NCBI RefSeq assembly: GCF_963666545.1
Contig: NZ_OY762899.1
Span: forward strand, 2,294,001 to 2,358,000
Origin: an uncultured Bacteroides sp.
Lineage (GTDB): Bacteria; Bacteroidota; Bacteroidia; Bacteroidales; Bacteroidaceae
Reading direction: 5' to 3'
DNA: 64,000 nucleotides
Made by a program: the position numbers and the translations under genes. Numbering within the stretch: the first letter of the stretch is position 1; every line of letters starts with the position of its first letter. Shown here one piece after another: positions 35,445 through 44,714 of the stretch. The notes under the pieces are model-generated. The model worked only from the letters and a program-made list of their open reading frames with translations, did no database searches and was not told the origin of the DNA.

Positions 35445-36953
35445 ATGAAACACGCCATTTTAATAATTGCTCATAGAGATTTTGATCACCTCTGTTCCTT
35501 AATTAATTTTTTTGATGATAATTTTCTCATTTACATACATGTTGATATTAAAAGCAATTTTACCAAGAAAGAAATCGTATCTTTATCCGAAATGAAAAAT
35601 GTCATTTCTGTATATAAAAGATTTAAAGTAAATTGGAGTGGATTTAATATCTTAAGATGTGAGTTATTTCTTATCAAAAAGGCACTTGAAAATAACGATA
35701 TAGATTATATACACTTGTTAAGTGGGCAAGATTTCCCAATAAAAAGTACTTCGGAATTTTTGAGTTATTTTGATGATAATAAGGGTCATGAATTTATTGG
35801 ATGGCATTTAATGCCTACAGAAAACTGGGAGAAATGTTCTTTTGTGAGATATCAGTATTTTAGACCTTATGACTTATTTGATTATAAAACAAAAAGGGGG
35901 AAAATAATAATTAATAAGATTGTGAATTTTCAGATGAAATACAACTTAAGAAGAAGAATTCCTGATCAATTTATTCGATTATATGGTGGATCTAATTGGT
36001 TTTCTTTATCTAAACAATGTGCTAAATATGTATCTAATTATACTCAACGTTATCCAGCTTTTTATCGTCGACTAAAATACACTTTTGCGCCAGAAGAAAC
36101 TTATTTTCAGACGATAATCTTAAACTCCTCGTTTAAGAACGAAGTGATAAATAATGATTTAAGATATATATCTTGGAAGAGAAAAAACGATAGTTTTCCT
36201 GCTTGTCTTGATGAAAAGGATTTTTTTAATATCGTAGTTTCGGAAAGATTTTTTGCTCGAAAATTTGATTTATGCCATTCTGGACCGCTTCTTTCTCTTA
36301 TTAAAAAATACCTATTGTCAGATAATGATTTCAATATAGCCTCCAAAGGTTACTGGATTAGTAATTCTTTTAAAGGTCATCGTTTTGACAATCAACTAAC
36401 TGAAGCATTAGGCTATTTATTACATTATATGGGTGTAAAAACAATTGTTGATTTTGGTTGTGGGCCAGGATGGTATGTTAAAGCTTTGCGAAGAAAAGGT
36501 TTTAAAATAGTGGGTTATGATGCAAATCCCTATGTTACAGATCTTTCAAAAGTAATATTGCAAGACGGAACAGTCTGCCAGCACGCAGATCTTACAGATA
36601 ATTTAATTTCAGATACATTTCTTGATCTTGTTTTATGCTTAGAGGTCGGAGAACATATTCCTAAGGAGTATGAAGACCAATTTATCAAAAATTTGGTTCA
36701 AAATGCTCGGGAATATATTATCTTAAGCTGGGCTATTGAAGGTCAAAAGGGGGATGGGCACATAAATTGTCATTCAAATCAGTATGTTATAGCTAAATTG
36801 TCACAAGCTGGCTTTTCTGAAAATGTTCCAGCTAAAAATTATTTGAGACATCAGGCAAAACTTGATTGGTTTAGGAATACAATTATGGTTTTCCAGAGAA
36901 ATCATTCTTTAATTAGCTGTTCAGCGTCTGATAAATTATGTAAATTGGAATAA
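35445..36953 (+). CDS. GT14-type glycosyltransferase fused to SAM methyltransferase
   Basis: This 502-residue protein has two domains. Residues 1 to about 285 match GT14 (core-2/I-branching) transferases: AILIIAHRDFDHLCSLINFF, YIHVDIKS, IHLLSGQDFPIKS and FAPEETYFQT. Residues about 310-495 are a class I methyltransferase with IVDFGCGPGWYVKALRRKG (SAM loop), ADLTDNL and LCLEVGEHI. The fusion suggests that a transferred sugar is methylated, or that glycosylation and methylation act on one acceptor. It is the last gene of the island operon. Confidence 0.8.
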   Translation: MKHAILIIAHRDFDHLCSLINFFDDNFLIYIHVDIKSNFTKKEIVSLSEMKNVISVYKRFKVNWSGFNILRCELFLIKKALENNDIDYIHLLSGQDFPIKSTSEFLSYFDDNKGHEFIGWHLMPTENWEKCSFVRYQYFRPYDLFDYKTKRGKIIINKIVNFQMKYNLRRRIPDQFIRLYGGSNWFSLSKQCAKYVSNYTQRYPAFYRRLKYTFAPEETYFQTIILNSSFKNEVINNDLRYISWKRKNDSFPACLDEKDFFNIVVSERFFARKFDLCHSGPLLSLIKKYLLSDNDFNIASKGYWISNSFKGHRFDNQLTEALGYLLHYMGVKTIVDFGCGPGWYVKALRRKGFKIVGYDANPYVTDLSKVILQDGTVCQHADLTDNLISDTFLDLVLCLEVGEHIPKEYEDQFIKNLVQNAREYIILSWAIEGQKGDGHINCHSNQYVIAKLSQAGFSENVPAKNYLRHQAKLDWFRNTIMVFQRNHSLISCSASDKLCKLE

Positions 36954-36990
36954 TTAACTTTAGCAGAACATTGAGTTAACCATAATATCA

Positions 36991-37323
36991 ATCACAAACG
37001 AAATCGATATAAGCCTCCCGCGGTATGGGTGTTTACCAAAACACTAGATGGAGATTGAACGATTGCATGCTGGCTCAAGTGGAAGCAAAACTGTGTGAAG
37101 CCATAACCGGTAGGTTGTTCAGCAATATACTCCTACCACAAGTGCCGACGAGTGACATACTTGCGACCAAGTTCCTTTTCCAGATAGGGCAATCGCCCGG
37201 CAAAGTCATCAAAACGTTGGCCCGCATAGGCGTGAACACCAGCTCCAACTCGGGATCACCCTTGAGCAACAGTTCATCGACACTCATTGTCAGGGCTTTG
37301 AACTGACGTATGTACTTATTTGG
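36991..37323 (-). pseudogene. IS21-family istA relic, frameshifted
   Basis: Minus-strand reading gives KYIRQFKALTMSVDELLLKG then, after a frameshift, YAGQRFDDFAGRLPYLEKEL, GRKYVTRRHLW, a TAG stop, EYIAEQPTGYGFTQFCFHLS, and after a second shift EAYIDFVCD. This is the N-terminal helix-turn-helix-to-first-Asp part of an IstA transposase. It has at least two frameshifts and one nonsense codon, and differs in sequence from the intact istA at 37926, so it comes from a different element. Confidence 0.8.
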
Positions 37324-37379
37324 TAATCATGCTACAAAAAATATGCGCACATGCGATATGTAACAAATCTAATTCACAT

Positions 37380-37545
37380 TAAGAAACTGTTTAAATTTTA
37401 TTTTGTCGCTCTGTTAGGAACAAAATATGGGTAGGAGAAGATTGATTTTAGATGATCCTTTGTCCCGTCCGGGACAAAACGAGCAGATAAATGGATATTT
37501 TTCTACTCATATATTTTCTCTTCGGGAAATTTAAACAGTTTCTAA
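37380..37545 (+). mobile_element. MITE, complete copy with TAA target duplication
   Basis: A 160-bp element (37383-37542) has perfect 16-bp terminal inverted repeats GAAACTGTTTAAATTT / AAATTTAAACAGTTTC and is flanked by TAA on both sides. A TNA duplication is typical of IS5-superfamily (IS1031-like) transposition. It holds a 35-codon frame starting MGRRRLILDDPLSRPGQ, with no known function. A truncated copy lies at 21114-21226 in the same orientation. Confidence 0.8.
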
Positions 37546-37748
37546 GTCTAATGAATATCCTGTATAAATTTAACACTTCAGATAGAATTACGACATTTAC
37601 ATCAACCACTTTAAAACCTATTAAAGCATGGAAAGAACCTATATCAATGAATTTCATAAACAATGGATAGAGAGCACTTTGCAATCAATAACCTCTTGGC
37701 AGAAGCAACCCATCCCATTAGAAGAGAAAAATGATAATAGCGGCCAAA

Positions 37749-37857
37749 GGATACCACTTGTAGCGCTCAATAGGATACCACCTGTAGCGCTCAAATGGGT
37801 ACCGGTCAGAGCGGTCAAATAGGTACCGGTTGTAGCGGTCAAATGGGTACCGCTTCT
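37749..37857 (+). repeat. Left-end 24-bp repeats of IS21-family element
   Basis: Copies of a GGTACCGGTTGTAGCGGTCA-type unit (the first two begin GGATACC) start at 37749, 37773, 37798, 37822 and 37846, spaced 24-25 bp. They are probable transposase-binding sites. Confidence 0.85.
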
Positions 37858-37925
37858 TCGTCTGTAATTTTCTCATTAATAAATCTCGTAATATTGCATT
37901 AAAAAAACACTTAAAATGCAGTATT

Positions 37926-39509
37926 ATGGCAAATGATAAAATTACGATGTTAAAACTAAAACGCATGCTTCAACTTCTCAGCTGTGGTCAATCGCTGAAC
38001 TTCATTTGTTCAGAGCTGCATATGAGTAAGCGCACTGTTCACAACTACAAGCAACTAGTGTCTCAAACAAATCTTACTTACGATGCTCTTCTACGTCTGA
38101 GTGACTTCGACCTTGCCGCCATTCTGCAACCTGCATCATCCGTCCCCCAAGCAGACGGACGTAAAAGCACATTGGACTTTCAGTTGGAAGGTTATCTTTC
38201 AGAACTCAACCGCCCGTATGTGACGATCCAATTACTTTGGGAAGAATATATTGTCCAATATCCGGATGGATACCAATATACACAATTCAAAAAATATCTG
38301 ACCGATTACCGTAAACATCACGAGTATGTCTATCACAATACTTATGCTCCGGGTCAAGAGTGGCAGATTGATTTTGCAGGCGATCATCTTTATCTGACCG
38401 ATCGTAAGAGCGGCTCTTCCCAAGCCGTGGTACTTCTGTGCTGCATTCTCCCCTTTAGCGGCTACGCTTTTGCCATCGCCCTGATGAGTGCTGTTATGGA
38501 ACATTTCTTCTACGGTTTAGGAAAAGGACTTGAGTATCTTGGCGCTGTTCCTCAAGTGGCTAAAAGCGATAACATGACCCAATGGGTAAAGAAGTCCTCC
38601 CGTTATGAGCCCAGGTTTACAGATGCCACAGACCAGTGGTGCCTTCATTACGGCATCATGCCGGATGTCTGTCGTGTACGCAAGCCCCGTGATAAGGGTC
38701 CGGTGGAAGGACTGGTAAATAAACTCTATCAGTTCATTTATGCCCGTATGCGGAATGAAGTCTTTTATACGCTAGACAGCCTAAACAGCCGTATTCTGGA
38801 ACTTTTGGATGAGTTCAACTACAAGGATATCAAACGCAAAGGAATCAGTCGCAGAGACATTTATATACGTGAAGAGAAACCGCTGATGAACGTACTTCCT
38901 CTTACTCCATACCGTTTTCGTTACCAGAAAGAGTTTACCGTCTCCTCCAATTACCATGTACTTGTGGGTAGTGAACAGCACTCTTATAGCATTCCTTATC
39001 AATATGTGGGAAAACGGGCAAAAGTCCTGTGGGATATGGATACCGTTGAGGTTTACGTGGCAGCAGAACGTATCGTGATCCATAGAAGGAACTTTGCCGC
39101 TTATGGTTATACCACTCAAGAGAACCACATGCCTGCCAATCATATCGCTTATAAACGCACCAAAGAGTATAATGCGGCAGCCATACAAGCACGTGCTCTG
39201 CATATTGGACAAGCTACCAAATGGGCTGTGGACAGTCTACTGGCAAGCAGAAACTTTCCTCAACAGTCCTACAGAACTTGCCAGGGGATCTTCTCTCTGG
39301 CTTCAAGATATGGTGAGAGGCGCATAGAGAGTGCCTGCTCAATCATACGCTCCGGATCTTTAGGTTTTACGCTGACCATGCTAAGAAATATACTCCAAAA
39401 GAATCTGGATCTGGATCAGAATCAAACAGAAACAATCTCCACAACGCCTCTGAACACACAAGTAAGAGGCGCGCAGGAATATAATCAAATTAATAACAAA
39501 GAAAGATGA
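37926..39509 (+). CDS. istA: IS21-family transposase IstA
   Basis: The 527-residue protein has an N-terminal helix-turn-helix (LLSCGQSLNFICSELHMSKR), an integrase core with QEWQIDFAGDHLYLTD (first Asp), VAKSDNMTQWV (second Asp region) and KPRDKGPVEGLVN (Glu), and a C-terminal domain. Key residues look present. It overlaps istB by 4 bases, the usual translational coupling in IS21. The gene is richer in GC than the island to its left, so it has a separate origin. Confidence 0.93.
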   Translation: MANDKITMLKLKRMLQLLSCGQSLNFICSELHMSKRTVHNYKQLVSQTNLTYDALLRLSDFDLAAILQPASSVPQADGRKSTLDFQLEGYLSELNRPYVTIQLLWEEYIVQYPDGYQYTQFKKYLTDYRKHHEYVYHNTYAPGQEWQIDFAGDHLYLTDRKSGSSQAVVLLCCILPFSGYAFAIALMSAVMEHFFYGLGKGLEYLGAVPQVAKSDNMTQWVKKSSRYEPRFTDATDQWCLHYGIMPDVCRVRKPRDKGPVEGLVNKLYQFIYARMRNEVFYTLDSLNSRILELLDEFNYKDIKRKGISRRDIYIREEKPLMNVLPLTPYRFRYQKEFTVSSNYHVLVGSEQHSYSIPYQYVGKRAKVLWDMDTVEVYVAAERIVIHRRNFAAYGYTTQENHMPANHIAYKRTKEYNAAAIQARALHIGQATKWAVDSLLASRNFPQQSYRTCQGIFSLASRYGERRIESACSIIRSGSLGFTLTMLRNILQKNLDLDQNQTETISTTPLNTQVRGAQEYNQINNKER

Positions 39510-40237
39510 ACAATCAAGAAACAGCGGACCAGTTAGAAGGTCTCAAACTTAAAGGGATGGCCGATGCTTATAAGGCTATCATCAGTCTGCCCATGCAAGA
39601 CAGGCCCGGTATGGAGCTTACCATAGCCAAACTCGTTGAAGCGGAACGTATTTACCGCAATAACCAAAAGACCATGATGTATCTGAAAACCAGCAAGCTC
39701 AGATACGGTGCGTGCATAGAGGATATAGAATGTTCGGTGGCGCGCAATCTGACCAAAGACATGATGTCTCAAATTGGGGATTGCAGCTTTATACGCAGGG
39801 CGGAGAATATCCTAATAACAGGGCTTACAGGATGCGGCAAGTCTTATCTGGCATGTGCATTGGGAAGGCAAGCATGCCAACTGGGATTCCGAACGGAGTA
39901 TCTGAATATGAACAAGTTTATTGAGAGAATAGCCTTGTCGAAAATCGATGGAACCTTCCTCAAAGTGATTACCCATCTGGAGAAGAATGAACTAATCATA
40001 CTGGATGACTTTGGATTACAACCATTGGATGTAAACTCCAGATTGGCGCTCTTGCAAATCTTAGAGGAAAGATATGATAGAAAATCGGTTATTATCATAT
40101 CGCAATTGCCTATTGCTAAATGGTATGATTACATAGCAGAACCGACCTTAGCGGATGCAATTATGGACAGGCTGATTAATAACGCAACCCACATAGAACT
40201 TAAAGGTGAATCCATGAGAAAAAGACAGAAAAAATAA
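39506..40237 (+). CDS. istB: IS21-family ATPase helper IstB
   Basis: This 243-residue AAA+ protein has Walker A ITGLTGCGKSYLACALG, Walker B ELIILDDFGLQPLD, and sensor region VIIISQLPIAKWYDYI. IstB controls target choice for the IstA transposase. Full length for the family; ends just before the right-end repeats. Confidence 0.95.
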   Translation: MNNQETADQLEGLKLKGMADAYKAIISLPMQDRPGMELTIAKLVEAERIYRNNQKTMMYLKTSKLRYGACIEDIECSVARNLTKDMMSQIGDCSFIRRAENILITGLTGCGKSYLACALGRQACQLGFRTEYLNMNKFIERIALSKIDGTFLKVITHLEKNELIILDDFGLQPLDVNSRLALLQILEERYDRKSVIIISQLPIAKWYDYIAEPTLADAIMDRLINNATHIELKGESMRKRQKK

Positions 40238-40272
40238 CTATGTTTGCAACTGGAAATTACAGACGTGATGCC

Positions 40273-40356
40273 GGTACCCATTACACCGCTACAACCGGTA
40301 CCTATTTGACCGCTATAACCGGTATCCTTTACTCCGCTACAGTCGGTACCATTACA
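40273..40356 (-). repeat. Right-end 24-bp repeats of IS21-family element
   Basis: GGTACC or GGTATCC units occur at 40273, 40297, 40321 and 40345, exactly 24 bp apart, in inverted orientation to the left-end set. Confidence 0.85.
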
Positions 40357-40633
40357 CCGCTATCATCAGAAAAAAAAGCAACAGGAAATATTGAACCAGC
40401 AGAAGGCTATAAGAGAGGGCAAATTGAAGGGCTAAAGCAATTTGCTACTTTCAATGACTGAAATAGGTAACTTTAGCCAAACCTTGAGTTTAGCACATAG
40501 AAACGGACCACCTCTTAAATTTCAGCGACACCCCCCCAAGTTTTATCAGATAAAAGACAGTCCATTAATACCAAATAAACATCCGAACACCCAATTGTTG
40601 AACGAAATTGAGGAAATTTCGATTTGTAAGCAT

Positions 40634-40641
40634 TATATTTG
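40634..40641 (+). promoter_or_regulatory. -7 box for CaCA antiporter
   Basis: TATATTTG followed by C is an exact consensus match 22 bases before the start codon at 40663. No good TTTG lies at the ideal -33 distance. Confidence 0.6.
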
Positions 40642-40662
40642 CACACAAAATATAAAGAATCT

Positions 40663-41625
40663 ATGAACATACTACTTCTCATTGGAGGTTTGCTCCTCAT
40701 CCTTTTGGGAGCCAGTGGATTGACAGACGGTGCAGCTTCCATCGCCAAACGATTTAAAATACCTTCTATTGTTATAGGATTGACCATTGTAGCCTTCGGC
40801 ACTTCAACCCCTGAGCTTGCAGTGAGCGTCTCTTCTGCCCTGAAAGGTAGTGCGGATATTGCCATCGGTAATGTCGTTGGTAGCAATATATTCAACACAT
40901 TGATGATAGTAGGGTGCACAGCTCTATTTGCACCAATCGTGATTACTCGCAGCACACTACGCAAAGAAATACCACTATGCATCCTCTCTTCAATTGTCTT
41001 ACTGATATGCGCCAACGATGTCTTCTTCGATAAAAGTGAAGATAACATTCTGAGCATTACAGACGGTTTGATCATGCTTTGCTTCTTTATTATCTTCTTG
41101 GGATATACCTTTGCCATCGTCTCAAACAATCGCACAGAGAGTAGCAATGAAGAAGAAGAGATTAAGCAAATGCCCATATTCAAATCGACACTCTACATTA
41201 TTGGCGGATTGTGTGCACTCATCTTTGGCGGACAATGGTTTGTGGAAGGTGCCAGCGGCATTGCACGAGGATTGGGTGTAAGTGAATCGATCATAGGCCT
41301 AACATTGGTTGCAGGAGGAACTTCTTTACCTGAGTTAGCCACATCAATTGTTGCGGCTTTGAAGAAAAACCCCGAGATCGCCATTGGTAATGTCATTGGT
41401 AGTAACCTCTTCAATATCTTTTTTGTATTGGGATGCAGTGCCACCATCACCCCGCTCCATTTAAGCGGTATTACCAACTTCGACTTATTAACGCTAGTTG
41501 CATCGGGCATTTTATTGTGGTTGTTCGGCCTCTTTTTCGCAAAGCGTACCATCACACGAATAGAAGGGAGTATTCTTATTTTATGCTATATTGCCTACAC
41601 CGCTACACTTATCTATATGGCCTAA
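40663..41625 (+). CDS. Calcium/sodium antiporter, CaCA family
   Basis: The 320-residue membrane protein has two inverted alpha repeats, VIGLTIVAFGTSTPELAVSV and IIGLTLVAGGTSLPELATSI, each followed by IAIGNVVGSN/IAIGNVIGSN, the ion-binding signatures of YrbG-like Na+/Ca2+ exchangers. About ten membrane helices. The start at 40663 is chosen because it follows the promoter box; an earlier ATG at 40639 lies inside it. Confidence 0.92.
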   Translation: MNILLLIGGLLLILLGASGLTDGAASIAKRFKIPSIVIGLTIVAFGTSTPELAVSVSSALKGSADIAIGNVVGSNIFNTLMIVGCTALFAPIVITRSTLRKEIPLCILSSIVLLICANDVFFDKSEDNILSITDGLIMLCFFIIFLGYTFAIVSNNRTESSNEEEEIKQMPIFKSTLYIIGGLCALIFGGQWFVEGASGIARGLGVSESIIGLTLVAGGTSLPELATSIVAALKKNPEIAIGNVIGSNLFNIFFVLGCSATITPLHLSGITNFDLLTLVASGILLWLFGLFFAKRTITRIEGSILILCYIAYTATLIYMA

Positions 41626-41670
41626 TAAAAAAATACAACTTTACACCCCCACCAAATAATAAATACAATC

Positions 41671-42807
41671 ATGGCTATAATCATAAAAAAAGTATCAGAT
41701 AGAAAAGATCTTAAGAAATTTATCCGACTCAACTACGAACTTTACAAAACCAACCCTTATTCCGTCCCCGATCTTTATGATGACATGCTGAACACGTTCA
41801 ACAAGAAAAAGAACGCAGCATTCAAGTTCTGTGAGGCAGATTATTTCCTAGCCTACAAAGATGGGCAGTTAGTAGGACGCATAGCAGCCATCATAAACAA
41901 AAAGGCAAATAGCATCTGGAATAAGAAAGAGGTTCGTTTTGGCTGGATAGATTTTATTGATGACATAGAGGTGTCATCTGCATTGCTAAAAGCAGTAGAA
42001 GAATGGGGAAAGGAAAGAGGGATGGAAGCGATACAAGGCCCACTTGGTTTTACCGATTTTGATGCAGAAGGAATGCTTATTGAAGGATTCGATCAGTTAA
42101 GCACCATGGCAACGACCTATAATTATCCTTATTATCCCCAACACATGGAGAAGCTTGGATACGTAAAAGATGCCGACTGGATGGAATACAAAATATACAT
42201 ACCGGAATCAGTGCCGGAAAAACATCAGCGCATATCCGATTTAGTTCAACGAAAATACAATCTGAAGGTTAAAAAATACACTTCTGCAAAGAAATTATCC
42301 GAAGAATATGGGCAGGCTATCTTTGAGCTTATGAATGAAGCTTATAGTCCACTATACGGATATTCTCCCCTTTCGCAAGGACAAATCAATCAATACGTAA
42401 AAATGTATCTTCCGATCGTCGATCTGCGCATGGTCACTTTAATTACAGACCAAGAGGACAAACTGATTTGCGTAGGGATCTCTATGCCATCTCTTTCAAT
42501 CGCTTTGCAGAAAGCGAAAGGCAGAATGCTTCCTTTCGGATGGTATTATTTATTCAAAGCTTTATTCATGAAGAATAGAGCCAAAATGCTAGATTTACTA
42601 TTGGTTGCAGTCAAACCTGAATATCAGAATAAAGGCGTTAATGCGCTGTTATTTTCCGATTTAATTCCGGTTTATCAGAAATTAGGTTTTATCTTTGCGG
42701 AAAGCAACCCTGAACTTGAGTTAAACGGAAAGGTTCAAGCTCAGTGGGAATACTTTAAAACAGAGCAACACAAACGCCGACGTGCGTTCGTGAAGAAAAT
42801 CAATTAA
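41671..42807 (+). CDS. GNAT-like N-acetyltransferase domain protein
   Basis: This 378-residue protein has an acetyltransferase-like fold: YFLAYKDGQLVGRIAAIINK in the first half and LLLVAVKPEYQNKGVNALLF (motif A-like) in the second. IQGPLGFTDFDAEGMLIEGF is conserved in this Bacteroidetes family. The substrate is unknown. It is followed after 43 bases by parE, possibly cotranscribed. Confidence 0.72.
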   Translation: MAIIIKKVSDRKDLKKFIRLNYELYKTNPYSVPDLYDDMLNTFNKKKNAAFKFCEADYFLAYKDGQLVGRIAAIINKKANSIWNKKEVRFGWIDFIDDIEVSSALLKAVEEWGKERGMEAIQGPLGFTDFDAEGMLIEGFDQLSTMATTYNYPYYPQHMEKLGYVKDADWMEYKIYIPESVPEKHQRISDLVQRKYNLKVKKYTSAKKLSEEYGQAIFELMNEAYSPLYGYSPLSQGQINQYVKMYLPIVDLRMVTLITDQEDKLICVGISMPSLSIALQKAKGRMLPFGWYYLFKALFMKNRAKMLDLLLVAVKPEYQNKGVNALLFSDLIPVYQKLGFIFAESNPELELNGKVQAQWEYFKTEQHKRRRAFVKKIN

Positions 42808-42850
42808 AAGGCCGGAAAGGCAGTAAAGCCAAAGAGTACAGTATTTATTT

Positions 42851-44713
42851 ATGGAAGAAATTTACGAAGAAAAGCAGCAAGAAGTTTCTTATACCGAGGA
42901 TAATATCAGAACACTCGACTGGAAAGAGCACATCCGTCGCCGCCCCGGTATGTATATTGGAAAGTTAGGAGATGGTTCACACTCGGATGACGGCATCTAT
43001 GTCCTTCTCAAAGAAGCGATGGACAACTCCATTGACGAGTATATGATGGGGTATGGCAAAACAATTGAAGTCACTGTAGCCGAGGGGAAAGTGACTGTTC
43101 GTGACCATGGCCGCGGCATTCCGCTTGGTAAAGTCGTTGATGTTTCTTCCAAAATGAATACCGGAGGAAAATATGATTCCAAAGCATTCAAGAAGTCCGT
43201 TGGTTTGAACGGAGTGGGTATCAAAGCCGTGAATGCCTTGTCGAGCTATTTCAAAGTATGCAGCTTCCGAGATGGAGAAATGAAAGCCGTACAATATGAT
43301 CAGGGAAATATTATCGAAGAATCTCCTATCGTAACTACTAGGGAGGATAACGGAACATTAACCGAATTTATCCCCGACAACAGCATCTTTAAAGACTATC
43401 AATATCAAAGAGAATACATTGAGCCACTACTAAAAAACTATGTGTTCCTCAATTCAGGACTAAGCATTATTTTCAACGGAAAACGTTTTCACTCACGCAA
43501 CGGGTTAGTCGACTTGCTCAATGAGAATATGACTACCGATCCACTCTATCCCATCATCCACTTAAAAGGCGATGATATAGAATTGGTATTGACTCACAGT
43601 AACCAATACGGAGAGGAATATTATTCATTTGTAAATGGACAACACACCACACAAGGCGGAACGCACCTAACCGCTTTCCGTGAAGCGTTGAGTAAAACCA
43701 TCAAAGAATACTTCTCTAAAAACTTTGATTATGCCGATATCCGTAGCGGTATCGTAGCAGCCATAAGCATCAAAGTGGAAGAACCTGTCTTTGAATCGCA
43801 AACAAAAACAAAACTGGGTTCAAAAGATATCTCTCCTGATGGCCTGTCCATAAGCAAGTTTATTGGAGATTTCGTGAAGAAAGAATTGGATAATTACCTC
43901 CATATCAACCACGAGACGTCCGATATCATGCTGCAAAAGATTCAGGATTCGGAAAAAGAACGAAAGGCCATAGCCGGAGTAACGAAACTAGCCCGGGAAC
44001 GAGCAAAAAAAGCAAATTTGCATAACCGCAAGCTGCGCGACTGCCGAATTCACCTGAATGACAGTAAAGGGAAAGATCTTGAAGAATCGAGCATCTTTAT
44101 CACTGAGGGTGATTCTGCCAGCGGTTCAATCACCAAAAGCCGGGATGTGAATACGCAGGCCGTATTCAGCTTACGAGGTAAGCCCCTTAACTCTTACGGG
44201 CTAACAAAGAAAATCGTTTATGAAAACGAAGAGTTTAATCTGCTTCAGGCAGCCCTGAACATAGAAGACGGAATTGAAGCACTTCGCTACAACAAAGTGA
44301 TTGTTGCTACCGATGCCGATGTGGACGGAATGCACATCCGACTGTTATTAATAACATTCTTTCTTCAGTTCTTTCCGGACTTGATAAAGAAAGGGCATGT
44401 ATACATTCTGCAAACACCTTTATTCCGTGTTAGAAACAAGAAAAAAACAATGTATTGCTATACGGATGATGAACGAATAAAAGCGATTAACGAATTAGGA
44501 CCAAATCCGGAAATCACCCGATTCAAAGGATTGGGAGAGATCTCTCCGGATGAATTTAGGCACTTTATTGGCAAAGACATCCGCTTGGAGCAGGTTTCAC
44601 TTCGTAAAAATGACTTGGTAAAAGAGCTCCTTGAATTCTACATGGGCAAAAACACCATGGAAAGGCAGAACTTTATTATTGATAATCTGGTTATAGAAGA
44701 AGATATTGCGTAA
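42851..44713 (+). CDS. parE: DNA topoisomerase IV subunit B (ParE)
   Basis: The 620-residue type IIA ATPase subunit has a GHKL domain with [14 protein letters not shown] and [10 protein letters not shown], the [14 protein letters not shown] lid, a transducer, and a TOPRIM domain with [10 protein letters not shown] and [12 protein letters not shown]. The short length and lack of GyrB-type inserts favour ParE over GyrB. parC is not adjacent. It is followed by coaD 1 base after its stop codon. Confidence 0.88.
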   Translation: MEEIYEEKQQEVSYTEDNIRTLDWKEHIRRRPGMYIGKLGDGSHSDDGIYVLLKEAMDNSIDEYMMGYGKTIEVTVAEGKVTVRDHGRGIPLGKVVDVSSKMNTGGKYDSKAFKKSVGLNGVGIKAVNALSSYFKVCSFRDGEMKAVQYDQGNIIEESPIVTTREDNGTLTEFIPDNSIFKDYQYQREYIEPLLKNYVFLNSGLSIIFNGKRFHSRNGLVDLLNENMTTDPLYPIIHLKGDDIELVLTHSNQYGEEYYSFVNGQHTTQGGTHLTAFREALSKTIKEYFSKNFDYADIRSGIVAAISIKVEEPVFESQTKTKLGSKDISPDGLSISKFIGDFVKKELDNYLHINHETSDIMLQKIQDSEKERKAIAGVTKLARERAKKANLHNRKLRDCRIHLNDSKGKDLEESSIFITEGDSASGSITKSRDVNTQAVFSLRGKPLNSYGLTKKIVYENEEFNLLQAALNIEDGIEALRYNKVIVATDADVDGMHIRLLLITFFLQFFPDLIKKGHVYILQTPLFRVRNKKKTMYCYTDDERIKAINELGPNPEITRFKGLGEISPDEFRHFIGKDIRLEQVSLRKNDLVKELLEFYMGKNTMERQNFIIDNLVIEEDIA

Positions 44714-44714
44714 C

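Larger units (their letters stand above)
37732..40368 (+). mobile_element. IS21-family insertion sequence, complete
   Basis: The element of about 2637 bp carries istA and istB overlapping by 4 bases. The ends TGATAATAGCGG (37732-37743) and, inverted, TGATGATAGCGG (40357-40368) match with one difference. GAAAAA borders both sides (37726-37731 and 40369-40374). Tandem 24-bp repeats lie inside each end, as expected of IS21 multiple transposase-binding sites. Confidence 0.88.
37628..40435 (+). pseudogene. Small gene split by the IS21-family element
   Basis: The 5' part (37628-37731, MERTYINEFHKQWIESTLQ to PLEEK) runs into the IS. Removing the IS and one copy of a 6-bp GAAAAA duplication joins codon 34 in frame to AAG-CAA-CAG at 40376, reading KKQQEILNQQKAIREGKLKG and a stop at 40433. 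The restored protein would have about 54 residues, charged and helical. The function is unknown. That the frame is restored supports both the IS boundaries and the gene. Confidence 0.6.

Noticed and set aside
37025-37306. Plus-strand 93-codon frame as a gene
   Set aside because: It is the antisense shadow of the degenerate istA on the minus strand, which has clear IstA sequence.
36954-40489. 23-bp near-direct repeat (TAACTTTAGC...TTGAGTT) at 36955 and 40467 as an attachment-site pair
   Set aside because: 20 of 23 matches is close to what chance gives in 64 kb of AT-rich DNA, and no integrase is present.
42851-44713. GyrB instead of ParE
   Set aside because: The short length and lack of GyrB-type inserts favour ParE; a phylogeny would settle it.
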